A stretch of DNA of 64,000 nt, from positions 62,001 through 126,000 of the forward strand of contig JADJES010000005.1 of assembly GCA_016708955.1 (NCBI GenBank), given 5' to 3'. The translations under genes were made by a program, and so were the position numbers. The notes below the pieces were generated by a model, which searched no databases, was not told the DNA's origin, and saw nothing but the letters and a program-made list of their open reading frames with translations. Source of the DNA: Nitrosomonas sp. Its GTDB lineage: Bacteria > Pseudomonadota > Gammaproteobacteria > Burkholderiales > Nitrosomonadaceae. Of this stretch, positions 52,364-62,919 are shown piece by piece. Positions within the stretch are counted from its first letter, which is position 1, and the number at the start of each line of letters is the position of its first letter.

Positions 52364-52807
52364 CTAGAAGCAATGTTTCTTGTCGGGATCAACGCTGCAA
52401 GACCAGCGTAAATGATGAGTGCCTGCAGTCTTATTCACTAAATAGTCAGCTCTTAAATGTTTATTTTGTTCGGTTGTTAGAGAAGCTTTTTCCGGTATAA
52501 AACGCTCTTGACTCCAGAATCTGATTCTGCAAAATTCGGCATCGGAGGGACAAATTCTATTGATAGCAGCGCTATAAATAGTTTTATCTGTATAAACACT
52601 ATGGTCAATAAGTACCATGTGAACGAATTTTCCAGAAGTGCCTATCTCAAGAGAACGAACAACTCGCCACCCATTACCACTCTCCAATTGTGATGAGGGT
52701 TCAGCAGCGGGGGTGTCGTGTGAATGGTCTTCTCCCTCGTGGGAAAAGACACTATACGGCATGGTAAGTATCAAAAATAATAAAACGCTTGGTAATAGCT
52801 TGTACAT
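52364..52807 (-). CDS. Exported protein with His/Asp-rich N-terminus
   Basis: A 147-residue exported protein. The signal peptide (LLPSVLLFLILTMPYSVFS) is followed by HEGEDHSHDT, a likely metal-binding stretch. Four cysteines in the mature part (RICPSDAEFCRI and WSCSVDPDKKHC) suggest two disulfides. No family recognised. It is alone and convergent with lpd. Since ammonia oxidisers need much copper, a copper role could be guessed, but nothing proves it. Confidence 0.7.
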   Translation of the reverse strand: MYKLLPSVLLFLILTMPYSVFSHEGEDHSHDTPAAEPSSQLESGNGWRVVRSLEIGTSGKFVHMVLIDHSVYTDKTIYSAAINRICPSDAEFCRIRFWSQERFIPEKASLTTEQNKHLRADYLVNKTAGTHHLRWSCSVDPDKKHCF

Positions 52808-53364
52808 AAATTCTCCCTGGCAAATGCCAATTCATTATTTATAAATGTAGAATTCTTATTCTGTGTTAACACATTGCTTCCAGATCAATTTTTCTTTTGC
52901 TGGATAATTCTTGCAGCGGGGCAGTATACTCGAAATTCAGTTTTTGGACATTATTGACAATTTGGTTTTACGTGATATCACGTGTTAGTAATCAATCAAA
53001 TGAAAAGACAGAGTGTGTTGACCTTCTTAAATAGCCACCAGATTTTCTAACTAACGATAACACGCTACCATTGAATATTCAGTTGCTTCTGAAACGCCGT
53101 TAATTTGGTCGGTGGGGTGGTGAAGCAGATGGATGCGGTTGACCATCCTTGGTTGGCCGCTGCTGTCGGGCGCCGATTTTTGCTAGGCCGAGCAAACTAT
53201 CTTCATCACGCCAGTTCATTGTGGGCGGCATTTACAACCTGAATAGCGGTAAAGTTGAACTCATTGCGTGATTTTTGCTAGCGTAGTTGCCGAATACTTT
53301 TTTACCTGCAAATGCACATATCATTTGTAGCAGCTAGCTGTTTCGGTTAGAATCCGCTCTTCCC
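52808..53364. other. Gene-poor region before tRNA-Val
   Basis: About 550 bases without an intact gene. It contains a TTGACA (52954-52959), a perfect palindrome ACGTGATATCACGT (52970-52983) and a possible carbonic-anhydrase 3' remnant (53200-53271). The rest shows nothing I recognise. Confidence 0.5.
53200..53271 (+). pseudogene. Possible carbonic anhydrase 3' remnant
   Basis: The reading ends QFIVGGIYNLNSGKVELIA, close to the usual end of bacterial beta-carbonic anhydrases (a KIVGGxYDxxxGKVxxL pattern). The zinc-binding core is absent upstream. A short remnant only, and the match is weak. Confidence 0.35.
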
Positions 53365-53441
53365 AGGCGCGTAGCTCAGTTGGTTAGAGCACCACCTTGA
53401 CATGGTGGGGGTCGTTGGTTCGAATCCAATCGCGCCTACCA
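53365..53441 (+). tRNA. tRNA-Val (GAC)
   Basis: A 77-base gene with encoded CCA: acceptor AGGCGCG/CGCGCCT, D-arm AGCTCAGTTGGTTAGAGC, anticodon GAC inside CCTTGACATGG, T-arm GTTGGTTCGAATCCAAT. No neighbouring integrase or duplicated end is seen here. Confidence 0.96.
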
Positions 53442-53598
53442 GCTATCTGGTTACTACCATTCCTCAATTTTCAATTCAATCCAGTTAAGAATCATGCGTA
53501 TAACTAAATCAATGCATCGTTCGCATATACTGATCGAATTGAAAATGTTGTATTAAGAACGCTGTTCTAAGAAATCTATAGACCAATGGAGAGAATCT

Positions 53599-54099
53599 AT
53601 GCAGTGTCAGGTAAATACTAAAAAACAACAAACAATGAATGTTTTGTTGATTCTGGTTTTAATTTTGTCTATGCCCAGCATCGTTGTAGCTGATCAAATT
53701 GGTAGTGTTTCAACAAAATTCAAGATGTTGGGGGCCAACGATAAGATTGTTATCGAAGCATTTGACGATCCCGATGTTGCTGGAGCAACCTGTTATTTAA
53801 GTCGAGCTAAGACAGGAGGAGTCAGCGGCGTAGTGGGTATTGCCGAAGATACCTCTGATGCCTCTATTGCCTGTCGCCAGATTGGACCGATTTCTTTGCC
53901 GGAGAAAGTTAAGAATGGTCAGGAAGATGGTAAAGAGGTTTTTAAAAAAAGCACATCGTTATTGTTCAAATCATTACAAGTAGTTCGGTTTTATGATGCA
54001 AAAAGAAATGTTCTGGTTTATTTGACTTATAGCGACAGGATTATTGAGGGTTCGCCTAAAAATAGCATCTCGATTATTCCGATTACACCATGGCACTAA
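53599..54099 (+). CDS. creA: CreA family exported protein
   Basis: A 166-residue exported protein. A signal peptide ([19 protein letters not shown]) precedes the CreA domain: [21 protein letters not shown], then [30 protein letters not shown] and [11 protein letters not shown]. Conserved in proteobacteria; function unknown. A GGAGAG ribosome site precedes ATG 53599. Confidence 0.9.
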   Translation: MQCQVNTKKQQTMNVLLILVLILSMPSIVVADQIGSVSTKFKMLGANDKIVIEAFDDPDVAGATCYLSRAKTGGVSGVVGIAEDTSDASIACRQIGPISLPEKVKNGQEDGKEVFKKSTSLLFKSLQVVRFYDAKRNVLVYLTYSDRIIEGSPKNSISIIPITPWH

Positions 54100-54228
54100 T
54101 GGAATTGCTGTGTGGTAGACAAAAAATATAAAAATAAATGTTTTTGATTGATGGTATTTAAGGATTCCTAATATTATAATGTTCAGTTATTTCTTACCAA
54201 TTGCTTTCATAGACTAACATTATCTTTC

Positions 54229-55482
54229 ATGCAGTTATTCGCCTTTGGTATTAATCACAATACTGCGCCGCTGGATGTGCGTGAGCAGGTTACTTTTCCT
54301 GAAAATACAATGGAGCACGCGTTACGTGATTTGATTGGGCGAAACCCCATCAAAGAAGCGGCTATTGTATCTACCTGTAATCGTACCGAAGTTTATTGTT
54401 GTACGGACAAACCTGAAGACGCTATGTTTTGGTTGGCGGATTTTCATCATCTCCAGACCGGTGAGCTGGATCCCTATTTATACAAGTTCCCGCGCGAGCA
54501 AGCTGTGAAGCATGCATTCCGCGTTGCCAGCGGATTGGATTCTATGGTGCTGGGTGAGCCGCAAATACTGGGTCAGTTAAAAAGCGCTGTGAAATCAGCG
54601 GAACATGCGGGCACTCTGGGTTTAATGTTGCATAAACTGTTTCAACGAACCTTTTATGTCGCCAAGGAAGTTCGCACATCGACTGAGATTGGCACTAATT
54701 CGGTATCGATGGCTGCTGCTGCTGCACGTTTGGCGGAACGGATTTTTGGTGATATCAGCGATCAACGTGTTTTGTTTATCGGTGCCGGGGAGATGATAGA
54801 ATTATGCGCTAATCACTTTGCCGCACGTAATCCAAAAAAAATTACCGTTGCTAACCGTACAACGGAACGTGCTGAAGCATTAGCCAGTCGTTTTAATGCA
54901 CAAGCTATTACTCTGAGCGATTTGCCGGAACAGTTGGCACTCCATGACATTGTTGTAACCTGTACAGCAAGTCCATTACCGATACTCGGTAAAGGCATGG
55001 TTGAACGCGCGATCAAGATACGTAAGCATCGGCCTATATTTATCGTGGATTTGGCCGTGCCGCGCGATGTTGAATCTGAAGTGGCAGAATTGGATGACGT
55101 ATTTCTCTATTATGTCGATGATTTATCAGAAATCGTGAAAGAAGGTCTGGATTCGCGTCAAAGTGCAGTTGCCCAGGCTGAAACCATTATTGATTCCAAC
55201 GTGGTGGATTTTATGCGCTGGCTGGCGACACGTGAAATGGTTCCGACCATTCGTGCACTACGTGACCAGGGCGAACGTTATCGCCGTCATGAACTGGCGC
55301 GAGCAAGCAAGCTACTGGAAAAGGGCGAAGATCCCAAGAAAGTGATTGAATCTCTGAGTAATAGTCTAACTAATAAATTCTTGCATGTGCCTTCCAGTGT
55401 ATTGAATCATGCAACGGCTGATGAACGCGAGGAATTAGTCGAGTTGATTAATCGACTCTACCAATTGCATCGCCCGCAATGA
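54229..55482 (+). CDS. hemA: Glutamyl-tRNA reductase
   Basis: A 417-residue enzyme that reduces glutamyl-tRNA to glutamate-1-semialdehyde, the first committed step of heme synthesis, in high demand for cytochrome-rich ammonia oxidisers. The catalytic cysteine lies in [24 protein letters not shown] and the NADPH site [15 protein letters not shown] follow. C-terminal dimerisation helices present. Overlaps prfA (ATGA), the classic hemA-prfA-prmC order. Confidence 0.97.
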   Translation: MQLFAFGINHNTAPLDVREQVTFPENTMEHALRDLIGRNPIKEAAIVSTCNRTEVYCCTDKPEDAMFWLADFHHLQTGELDPYLYKFPREQAVKHAFRVASGLDSMVLGEPQILGQLKSAVKSAEHAGTLGLMLHKLFQRTFYVAKEVRTSTEIGTNSVSMAAAAARLAERIFGDISDQRVLFIGAGEMIELCANHFAARNPKKITVANRTTERAEALASRFNAQAITLSDLPEQLALHDIVVTCTASPLPILGKGMVERAIKIRKHRPIFIVDLAVPRDVESEVAELDDVFLYYVDDLSEIVKEGLDSRQSAVAQAETIIDSNVVDFMRWLATREMVPTIRALRDQGERYRRHELARASKLLEKGEDPKKVIESLSNSLTNKFLHVPSSVLNHATADEREELVELINRLYQLHRPQ

Positions 55483-56558
55483 ACAGGAATATCACGGAAA
55501 GGCTCACTCGTTTGAGTGTGCGTTTGGAAGAATTAAATCAATTGCTGAGCAGCGAATCCGTGACTTCCAATCTGGATAACTATCGCAAGCTCACGCGGGA
55601 ACATGCTGAAATTGTTCCTATTGTTGAACTCTACCGTGCTTATCAGCTCAGTGAGCGCGATATACAAACCGCACGGGAAATGCATGCCGATCTGGAAATG
55701 CGTTCTTTTGCGGAAGCTGAAATACAGGCCGGAAAAGAAAAGCTTGTTAAGCTGGAATCGGAAATTCAGAAACAGCTACTCCCGAAAGACCCCAATGATG
55801 AGCGCAATATTTTCCTGGAGATACGCGCAGGAACAGGGGGGGATGAATCTGCTCTATTTGCCGGTAACTTGTTTCGTATGTATTCCCGTTTTGCGGAAAG
55901 ACGCGGCTGGCAAGTTGAGATTATTTCACAAAGCTTGTCTGAGATCGGCGGGTATAAGGAAATTATCGCCAAAATCATTGGGCAGGGCGCGTATTCCCGG
56001 CTTAAATTTGAATCCGGAGGCCACCGTGTGCAACGAGTACCTGTTACCGAAACGCAAGGACGCGTGCATACCTCAACGTGTACCGTGGCCGTTATGCCGG
56101 AGGCGGATGAGGTCAGTGAAGTGGTGCTAAATCCTTCTGAGTTGCGTATTGATACTTATCGTGCCTCTGGTGCAGGCGGTCAGCACATTAATAAAACCGA
56201 TTCGGCTGTGCGCATAACCCACCTGCCAACCGGTATTGTCGTGGAATGTCAGGATGGGCGTTCGCAACATAAAAACAAAGCGCAAGCGCTGAGTGTGCTG
56301 GCCGCACGTATTCATGACAAACAAATGCGGGCACAACATGCCGAACAGGCCGCCACGAGAAAGTCGCTGGTAGGTACTGGCGAGCGGTCGGAACGGATTC
56401 GTACTTATAATTTTCCTCAAGGGCGTGTGACTGATCATCGAATTAATCTGACACTCTATAAAATGGATCAGATTATGGATGGTGACATCGATGAACTATG
56501 TTCAGCATTAATGGCTGAGCATCAGGCAGAACTACTGGCAGCCTCGGTACAAGACTAG
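55479..56558 (+). CDS. prfA: Peptide chain release factor 1
   Basis: A 359-residue class I release factor that reads UAA and UAG. The GGQ loop is [19 protein letters not shown]; the stop-codon recognition region includes [14 protein letters not shown], a PxT-type motif typical of RF1. Normal length; followed by prmC which methylates its GGQ glutamine. Confidence 0.97.
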   Translation: MNRNITERLTRLSVRLEELNQLLSSESVTSNLDNYRKLTREHAEIVPIVELYRAYQLSERDIQTAREMHADLEMRSFAEAEIQAGKEKLVKLESEIQKQLLPKDPNDERNIFLEIRAGTGGDESALFAGNLFRMYSRFAERRGWQVEIISQSLSEIGGYKEIIAKIIGQGAYSRLKFESGGHRVQRVPVTETQGRVHTSTCTVAVMPEADEVSEVVLNPSELRIDTYRASGAGGQHINKTDSAVRITHLPTGIVVECQDGRSQHKNKAQALSVLAARIHDKQMRAQHAEQAATRKSLVGTGERSERIRTYNFPQGRVTDHRINLTLYKMDQIMDGDIDELCSALMAEHQAELLAASVQD

Positions 56559-56580
56559 TTAACCTTGCCAATGTGAGGCT

Positions 56581-57417
56581 ATGCAGCCAGAAACCATAAC
56601 ACAGGCATTAACATCGGCGTGTCGAGAGATTGATCGAATAGACGCGCGATTGCTGTTGCAGCATGTGTTAGATGTAGCGCATGCTTTTTTACTGACTCAT
56701 CCAGATCAAGTACTAACCTCGCAACAGACTGATGAATTTTCCCGTTTGGTTAGGCAGCGCAGTGAGGGTATGCCAGTTGCCTATCTGATCGGGAAACGTG
56801 ACTTTTACGATCTGACTTTTAAAGTCACTGAAGCGGTTTTAATCCCCCGCCCGGAGACTGAATTGCTGGTTGAATTGGCATTGAAACTAATACCGGACAA
56901 TCAGTTTTGTAAGATACTGGATTTGGGAACGGGCAGTGGTGCAATCGCTATCACCATTGCCAAGCATCGCCCGCAATCACAAGTAACTGCAATCGATTTG
57001 TCATCCGAAGCTATCGCGGTATCCCGGTGGAATGCCGAGAATCTGGAAGTGAATTATATTTCTCTTAGAACAGGAAACTGGTTTGATGAACTTTCCGGGG
57101 AGAAATTTGATCTGATTGTATCAAATCCGCCGTATGTGGCAGAAAATGATCCGCACCTGCAACAAGGTGATTTGCGTTTTGAACCACAAATGGCGCTGTC
57201 TACTGGTGACAACGGATTGGCATGTATTCGCCACATTATCGCTACGGCGCCGGATTATCTTGTTAATAACGGATGGTTGCTGCTGGAGCATGGCTATGAT
57301 CAAGCGGCTGAGTGCAGGCGATTGTTTGGGGATAGGGATTTTAGTAATATTTGTTCCTACCCGGATTTGGCTGGCATAATGCGGGTAAGCGGCGGTCAGT
57401 TGAATTTTATTACGTAA
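56581..57417 (+). CDS. prmC: Release-factor glutamine methyltransferase
   Basis: A 278-residue SAM-dependent methyltransferase that methylates the GGQ glutamine of RF1 and RF2. SAM motif ILDLGTGSGAIAI, catalytic SNPPYVAEND and the preceding VLIPRPETELLVE. Third gene in the hemA-prfA-prmC run. Confidence 0.95.
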   Translation: MQPETITQALTSACREIDRIDARLLLQHVLDVAHAFLLTHPDQVLTSQQTDEFSRLVRQRSEGMPVAYLIGKRDFYDLTFKVTEAVLIPRPETELLVELALKLIPDNQFCKILDLGTGSGAIAITIAKHRPQSQVTAIDLSSEAIAVSRWNAENLEVNYISLRTGNWFDELSGEKFDLIVSNPPYVAENDPHLQQGDLRFEPQMALSTGDNGLACIRHIIATAPDYLVNNGWLLLEHGYDQAAECRRLFGDRDFSNICSYPDLAGIMRVSGGQLNFIT

Positions 57418-57503
57418 GCGATAAATAATTAATGTAATAATTAACGACGCTGTTTTTGTTTCTGTATAAAACTTTTGGAATGATCTTTGGAGAAATTAAC
57501 ACT

Positions 57504-57812
57504 ATGAATGTTGAAGATTTAATCGAACAACAAATTACCACACATCCGGTTGTGCTCTATATGAAAGGTACACCTGACCAGCCGCAATGTGGTTTTTCTG
57601 CTAATGCTGTGAATATTCTGAAAGCTTGTGGTGTTGATAGTATTTTTTCTGTCGATGTGTTGGCAGATCCGGAAATCAGGCAGGGTATCAAGGATTACTC
57701 AAACTGGCCGACGATTCCCCAGTTGTATGTGAATGGTGAGTTTATTGGCGGTTCGGATATCGTGACTGAAATGTATCAGAGCGGTGAATTACAGAAACTA
57801 TTTGAGAATTGA
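57504..57812 (+). CDS. grxD: Monothiol glutaredoxin GrxD
   Basis: A 102-residue monothiol glutaredoxin that carries iron-sulfur clusters. Active site CGFS in [11 protein letters not shown], with MKGTPD before it and [19 protein letters not shown] after it. I chose ATG 57504 (GGAG upstream, family-normal N-terminus [11 protein letters not shown]) over 57456. Ends convergently with the next gene across a strong hairpin. Confidence 0.95.
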   Translation: MNVEDLIEQQITTHPVVLYMKGTPDQPQCGFSANAVNILKACGVDSIFSVDVLADPEIRQGIKDYSNWPTIPQLYVNGEFIGGSDIVTEMYQSGELQKLFEN

Positions 57813-57830
57813 TTTCGGTTAAATAATTGA

Positions 57831-57870
57831 ACGATTCAGTTTATTCACACTGACGAATAAACTGAATCGT
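57831..57870. terminator. Bidirectional hairpin between grxD and yqaA
   Basis: A perfect 16-bp inverted repeat, ACGATTCAGTTTATTC / GAATAAACTGAATCGT, with an 8-base loop lies between the convergent genes. No long T run follows, but the position fits a shared terminator or mRNA 3'-end hairpin. Confidence 0.65.
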
Positions 57871-57878
57871 GCTTCCAA

Positions 57879-58298
57879 TTAATTGATCGCTGTAGCAATC
57901 ACCCAATAGCGGGCAAACTTCCCCGCAGCAATAAATACTAAAGCCCATAGCCAGTTGGCCCGTAACCAACCGGCAGCCACGCATAATAGATCCCCAATCA
58001 GCGGCGCCCAGGATAACAGCAGAATAGGGGTGCCATGCTGGCGCACCCATTCCAATCCCCGTGTACTACCTCCCGATTTTTTCAATAATGTTTTTTCATC
58101 CGGCAGAAACCGGCCAATTAAATAAGAGCTCATGCCGCCCAGCGTATTGCCCACAGTGGCTAGAATCAGCGCCTGCCAATGCAGTTCGGGGTATGCCAGT
58201 AAGACACCCACGAGTACGGCTTCAGATCCGCCCGGAAGCAGCGTGGCTGCTAAAAAACTGCTGGTAAATAAAGCCAAAAGGCTTGATTGTTCGTCCAT
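57879..58298 (-). CDS. YqaA family membrane protein
   Basis: A 139-residue inner-membrane protein of the DedA-related YqaA family. It has about four hydrophobic spans and the family motif ATVGNTLGGMSSYLIGRF. YqaA function is unknown; DedA relatives move lipids or maintain membrane potential. N-terminus MDEQSSLLALFTSSFLAATLLPGGSE. Intact. Confidence 0.85.
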   Translation of the reverse strand: MDEQSSLLALFTSSFLAATLLPGGSEAVLVGVLLAYPELHWQALILATVGNTLGGMSSYLIGRFLPDEKTLLKKSGGSTRGLEWVRQHGTPILLLSWAPLIGDLLCVAAGWLRANWLWALVFIAAGKFARYWVIATAIN

Positions 58299-58403
58299 AA
58301 GCTAATTGAATTTAGAAAAAACGATAGTTTAACTGGATATTTTGTAAAGTTATGAGGATATAGCAGGGAATTTGGGTTGTTATAGTGAGAAATTCTGAGT
58401 TTC

Positions 58404-59291
58404 TTATGATTCGCGCTTTTTTCCAACCGCGATAAATTTCCGGATATAAGGAATCGTTTTATCCGGTTCCCGCATCGCCAAAAACAATTTCTGATACAGC
58501 CCTTTCTTGCCAATACGAATTTTTTTGAACTTGAGATCTTTGTTTTTAATATCGGCCAGCCATTCAGGCAGTACGCAAACGCCGCGCTGAAGTGCAGTCA
58601 TTTGTAGCATGATTTCCAGTGATTCGATCTGTTTCAGTTTTGCCGGTTCCAGGTGAGCGGGCGTCATAAAATGCGTCAGAATATCCAATCTTTCTAGGGG
58701 TACTGGAAAAGTTAATAAGGTTTCTTTACTCAAAAGCTCAGGTGTGAGCTGTTTACTCTCTGCCAGAGGATGGCTGGCCGCTGCCAGCAAAACCAGTTGA
58801 TACTCCGCCAGGATTTCATATTCGATTTTTTCCTTTTTGACCAGATCGGGTGTGATCAAAACATCAATATGATGGTTCAGTAACCCTTCCAATCCGGAAA
58901 ATTGGAATTTCTGTACGATATCGATATCGATGCCGGGCATTTGTTGCATGTATTGCCCAATGACACCGGTCAGCCATTCAAAACACGGATAACATTCCAC
59001 GCCGATACGCAAAATGCCTAGCCGGCCTTCGCTGTAGGATTCGAGTGTTTTTTCCGCCTGTGATAATACCGGCAATACTTGATTAGCTACTTCCAATAGC
59101 AGAGTGCCCGCTTGAGTCAGGCGCAGGCTGCGGCCTTCGCGTTCCCATAGCGCTACCCCTAACTTCTTTTCCAGATAGCTGATTTGATGCGATAAGGCCG
59201 GTTGACTAAGGCATAGCGCATTGGCAGCTTCAGTGAGTGTGCCGTTTGCATGCAGTGCTTGAATGATTTTCAGGTGACTGTGTTCGATCAT
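58404..59291 (-). CDS. metR: LysR-type regulator MetR
   Basis: A 295-residue LysR-type activator. The winged helix is LHANGTLTEAANALCLSQPALSH followed by QISYLEKKLGVALWEREGR; the C-terminal effector domain contains GVECYPCFEW, a MetR feature. It is divergent from metE, its usual target, with homocysteine as coactivator in characterised members. Confidence 0.92.
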   Translation of the reverse strand: MIEHSHLKIIQALHANGTLTEAANALCLSQPALSHQISYLEKKLGVALWEREGRSLRLTQAGTLLLEVANQVLPVLSQAEKTLESYSEGRLGILRIGVECYPCFEWLTGVIGQYMQQMPGIDIDIVQKFQFSGLEGLLNHHIDVLITPDLVKKEKIEYEILAEYQLVLLAAASHPLAESKQLTPELLSKETLLTFPVPLERLDILTHFMTPAHLEPAKLKQIESLEIMLQMTALQRGVCVLPEWLADIKNKDLKFKKIRIGKKGLYQKLFLAMREPDKTIPYIRKFIAVGKKRES

Positions 59292-59396
59292 CTATGAGGA
59301 AACCTTATTAGAATATTAAATCTTATCATTATTATTCATTACTCATTGTTCATACAATAGCCGAACTTTTATTATTCTATGAGTGGTGATTGAATC
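59292..59396. promoter_or_regulatory. metR-metE divergent control region
   Basis: A 105-base A/T-rich gap between two divergent genes must carry both promoters and MetR sites. Half-sites of the TTCA/TGAA type occur (TTCATTACTCATTGTTCAT at about 59335-59353), but no perfect TGAA-N5-TTCA box is seen. No cobalamin riboswitch can fit here. Confidence 0.45.
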
Positions 59397-61691
59397 ATGG
59401 TAACAACGCACAGTCTGGGGTTTCCGCGTATCGGCAGGAAGCGAGAGTTAAAATTTGCTTTAGAAAAATATTGGAAAGGTACAATTTCTGAACAAGCCTT
59501 ATTAGAAATCGCAACTGATCTTAGAATGCAGCACTGGCAGGATCAAGCTGCGCTTGACTGGATTCCGGTTGGTGATTTTTCGTTATACGATCATGTGCTT
59601 GATACCAGTTTTATGTTGGGCAATATTCCGGCGCGCGTCAGTGGATTATCAGGTAGCGCGATAGATAATTACTTTCGGGTAGCCAGGGGACGTTCGGTCA
59701 GTGACAATTCTGCCAGCTCCTGTGTCAATGCCGGTGAAATGACAAAGTGGTTTGATACGAACTATCATTACATCGTACCCGAGTTTGAGAAAAATACGCG
59801 ATTCTCACTGAATTCCAGTCATTTGCTTGAACAGATTCAGCAAGCCAGGCAAACCCATCATCAAGTCAAACCGGTCATTCTCGGCCCGGTGACCTATTTA
59901 TGGTTGGGAAAATCCAAGGATGGTTCGGATAAGCTTGATTTGTTGGATGACTTGTTAAATACCTACGCACAATTGCTGCATGAGCTAGAGAATTCAGGCA
60001 TCGAGTGGGTACAGATCGATGAGCCCATATTGGTAATGGAACTGGCTGCGGAATGGAAGCACGCCTTGAGAAAAACTTATTATCAATTACAGGCCACACC
60101 CGTCAAACTGTTATTAACGACGTACTTTGGGCAACTGCAGGATAACTTGCAATTAGCCTGTGAACTGCCGGTTAATGGATTGCACCTGGATGCCATCACG
60201 GCCAAAGATGAAATCGCCAAGGTGATTGATTGGCTGCCGACGCATAAAATCCTCTCTTTGGGCGTTATTAACGGGCGTAATATCTGGAAAGCTGATTTAT
60301 CTGCAACACTGGATTGGCTGGAACCTATCGCTGCACGCTTACAAGATCGGTTTTGGCTTGCGCCATCTTGTTCATTGTTGCATGTGCCCGTTGATCTGGA
60401 TAATGAACAGAGATTAGATGCGGATATTCAGTCTTGGCTGGCGTTTGCCGTGCAGAAATTAAATGAAGTGGAAGTCCTGGCAAAAGCACTGAACCATGGC
60501 AGAGAAAGTGTTGCTGAAATCTTGCAGGAAAATAGCGCGGCAGTCACGAGCCGCAAGCAATCCAAGCGCGTGCATCAGGCAGCCGTGAAAGCGCGTGTGC
60601 TTGAAATCAATGAAACGATGGGGACGCGTCAATCACCCTATCATCAACGCACAGTCGTGCAACGGGAAAAATTTCAACTGCCGCTTTTCCCCACTACAAC
60701 CATTGGATCTTTCCCGCAAACACAGGAGATTAGACAAACTCGCCATGATTACCGCGAAGGCAAGTTAACAGAATCAGAATATCGTCAGGCGATGCAAAAT
60801 GAAATTACGCGCTGCGTACAAGAGCAGGAAGCGCTAGGATTGGATGTTCTGGTGCACGGCGAACCTGAACGCAATGATATGGTGGAATATTTTGGCGAAC
60901 AATTATCAGGCTATGCTTTTACTCAGTTTGGCTGGGTGCAATCGTACGGGTCACGGTGTGTCAAACCACCGATAATTTTTGGTGATATCTCACAATCTCA
61001 GGCGATTACTACCGAATGGATTCAATATGCCCAATCATTAACCAAAAAGCCGATGAAAGGCATGTTAACCGGGCCGGTAACCATGTTGAATTGGTCGTTT
61101 GTGCGTGATGATCAATCGCGTGCAGAAACCTGCGTGCAGCTGGCGCTTGCGATACGTGATGAGGTGATCGCTTTGGAGAAAGCGGGTATCCGGATTATTC
61201 AGATTGACGAGGCCGCATTACGAGAAGGGCTGCCGTTGAGAAAATCGCAATGGAATATCTATCTCGACTGGGCGATCCGCGCATTTCGTATTACTGCGAA
61301 TGGCGTTAAAGATGAAACGCAGATTCATACGCATATGTGTTATTCAGAATTCAATGACATTATGGAAGCCATTGCTCAAATGGATGCCGATGTCATTACG
61401 ATTGAAACTTCGCGATCCGATATGGAATTGCTCGATGCGTTTGATCAATTCCATTATCCCAACGAGATTGGTCCCGGCGTGTATGATATCCATTCGCCCA
61501 ATATACCCTCTGTCGAATCAATCATTCATTTGATGGAGAAAGCAGCGCAACGTATACCTGCTGAGCGTTTGTGGGTGAGTCCTGATTGCGGATTGAAAAC
61601 GCGTAATTGGGAAGAAGTGAAACCGGCATTACGCAATATGATTGCTGCGAGCCGGTATTTATCCAGCCAAGCTGCGCGCAACGCAGGCTAG
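59397..61691 (+). CDS. metE: Cobalamin-independent methionine synthase
   Basis: A 764-residue enzyme that moves the methyl group of methyl-tetrahydrofolate-polyglutamate to homocysteine. The N-terminus has [20 protein letters not shown]; zinc ligands are visible in [10 protein letters not shown] (His and Cys) and [13 protein letters not shown] (Cys). The homocysteine site [15 protein letters not shown] is present. Full length. Divergent from metR. Confidence 0.97.
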   Translation: MVTTHSLGFPRIGRKRELKFALEKYWKGTISEQALLEIATDLRMQHWQDQAALDWIPVGDFSLYDHVLDTSFMLGNIPARVSGLSGSAIDNYFRVARGRSVSDNSASSCVNAGEMTKWFDTNYHYIVPEFEKNTRFSLNSSHLLEQIQQARQTHHQVKPVILGPVTYLWLGKSKDGSDKLDLLDDLLNTYAQLLHELENSGIEWVQIDEPILVMELAAEWKHALRKTYYQLQATPVKLLLTTYFGQLQDNLQLACELPVNGLHLDAITAKDEIAKVIDWLPTHKILSLGVINGRNIWKADLSATLDWLEPIAARLQDRFWLAPSCSLLHVPVDLDNEQRLDADIQSWLAFAVQKLNEVEVLAKALNHGRESVAEILQENSAAVTSRKQSKRVHQAAVKARVLEINETMGTRQSPYHQRTVVQREKFQLPLFPTTTIGSFPQTQEIRQTRHDYREGKLTESEYRQAMQNEITRCVQEQEALGLDVLVHGEPERNDMVEYFGEQLSGYAFTQFGWVQSYGSRCVKPPIIFGDISQSQAITTEWIQYAQSLTKKPMKGMLTGPVTMLNWSFVRDDQSRAETCVQLALAIRDEVIALEKAGIRIIQIDEAALREGLPLRKSQWNIYLDWAIRAFRITANGVKDETQIHTHMCYSEFNDIMEAIAQMDADVITIETSRSDMELLDAFDQFHYPNEIGPGVYDIHSPNIPSVESIIHLMEKAAQRIPAERLWVSPDCGLKTRNWEEVKPALRNMIAASRYLSSQAARNAG

Positions 61692-61767
61692 CTAAATTTG
61701 ACTTGCTGATGTTATTTAAGCGATGATATGCAGCATCTTTATCCACCTCGGTTTAAAAGGAGTAATC

Positions 61768-62512
61768 ATGACGACCAATACCATTCTCAAACAAAAAATT
61801 GCAGCCATTATCGGTGAAAAGCACCTGCTCAAACATCCTTTCTATGTCGCCTGGACGGAAGGTAAATTGACGCAAGAACAATTGCGGCATTATGCAGAAC
61901 AATATTTTTATAATGTTTTAGCTGAACCAACCTATTTAAGCGCTGTGCACTTTAATACACCGCATATTCATTCCGAGTCAAACAGCGGTGATATCAGTGT
62001 GCGTCAGGAAGTATTAAAAAATCTAATCGATGAAGAACACGGCGAAAAGAATCACCCAGCATTATGGAAAAACTTTGCTTTTGCACTGGGTGCAAATGAT
62101 AAGAGTTTAGCTAATGCAGCCGCATTACCCAATACCGAGAATCTTGTCTCCACATTCCGGGATATTTGTTTAAATCGTCCATTTTATGCGGGACTCGCTG
62201 CATTGCATGCATTTGAATCGCAAGTGCCTGATATTGCTGCCGTGAAAATTGATGGATTGGCTAAATTCTATGGCATGAAAAATCCTGAAGATTATGAATT
62301 CTTCTCGGTACATCAAAAAGCGGATATATATCACTCGCAAGCTGAATGGGCAATCATTGAGCGCTTTGCCGATACCCCGGAAAAGCAAGCCGAAGTACTG
62401 GCTGCTACCAAAAGAAGCTTGTGACGCACTGTGGAGTTTTCTGGATGGCATCCACGAAACTTATTGTGCAAATTTGGTATGTGAACAAAAAACAACAGCA
62501 ACATTACACTAG
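61768..62512 (+). CDS. CADD-type p-aminobenzoate-forming oxygenase (one frameshift)
   Basis: A heme-oxygenase-fold diiron protein of the CADD/PqqC-like family. Nitrosomonas europaea lacks canonical pabABC and its relative of this gene makes p-aminobenzoate, using the protein's own tyrosine in the characterised Chlamydia CADD. Features: HPFYVAWTEGKLTQEQLRHYA, the metal-binding EEHGEKNHP and FEFFSVHQKADIYHS-type helices. The start MTTNTILKQ at 61768 follows AAAGGAG. The frame breaks at A4 (62410-62413); removing one A continues KEACDALWSFLDGIHETY to the stop at 62512. As sequenced the last helix is replaced by RSL. Confidence 0.88.
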
Positions 62513-62556
62513 AATTTGTTTGATGAGGCTTTTTCAGAGAAAAAGATGACGTAATA

Positions 62557-62580
62557 CCGCCGCAGCTCGCGGCGGGGATA
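62557..62580 (+). terminator. Terminator after CADD gene
   Basis: CCGCCGC-AGCTC-GCGGCGG is a perfect 7-bp GC stem 45 bases after the CADD stop, followed by a T-rich stretch. Likely terminator. Confidence 0.6.
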
Positions 62581-62636
62581 TTTATTTTTAAGCTTTATTC
62601 AAGAATTTGTTTAGTTTAGATTTAGTTTTAATCCAG

Positions 62637-62664
62637 AATGGGGGGCTTAGGCCCCCCATTTCTT
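62637..62664 (+). terminator. Second strong GC hairpin with T tract
   Basis: AATGGGGGGC-TTAG-GCCCCCCATT, a perfect 10-bp stem followed by TCTTTC. It may back up the CADD terminator or act against read-through from the IS side. No gene lies from 62513 to 62919. Confidence 0.6.
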
Positions 62665-62855
62665 TCATAGGTGGCGAAGTGCATCTTTATTTCTTCTGAA
62701 TTACCAGTAAACAAGCAAAAGAACATAGTGTTGGCACCGGGTTTAAATTGACCGCCTCTGCCGATTAAATTTTAATCAGATATTTTATTAACTAAAGTTT
62801 CGGAGTTCAAAAGCCCCATAAAGGCGCGCTTAATTATTTGATTATAATAAGAAAG

Positions 62856-62918
62856 GCGGTCTCGCAAAGAGTATATAATGGTTATCTTGCAAACAGCCAA
62901 AACAACTCAGGAGACCGC
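62856..62918 (+). promoter_or_regulatory. IS leader with TATAAT and RBS-sequestering inverted repeat
   Basis: TATAAT at 62873-62878 lies before the transposase gene. GCGGTCTC at 62856-62863 is the reverse complement of GAGACCGC at 62911-62918, which contains part of the ribosome site (AGGAGA). A read-through transcript could hide the start site, a common safeguard in IS elements. Confidence 0.45.
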
Positions 62919-62919
62919 G

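Noticed and set aside
59292..59396. Cobalamin riboswitch upstream of metE
   Set aside because: The 105-base gap is too short and lacks the B12-box sequence; MetR control fits better.
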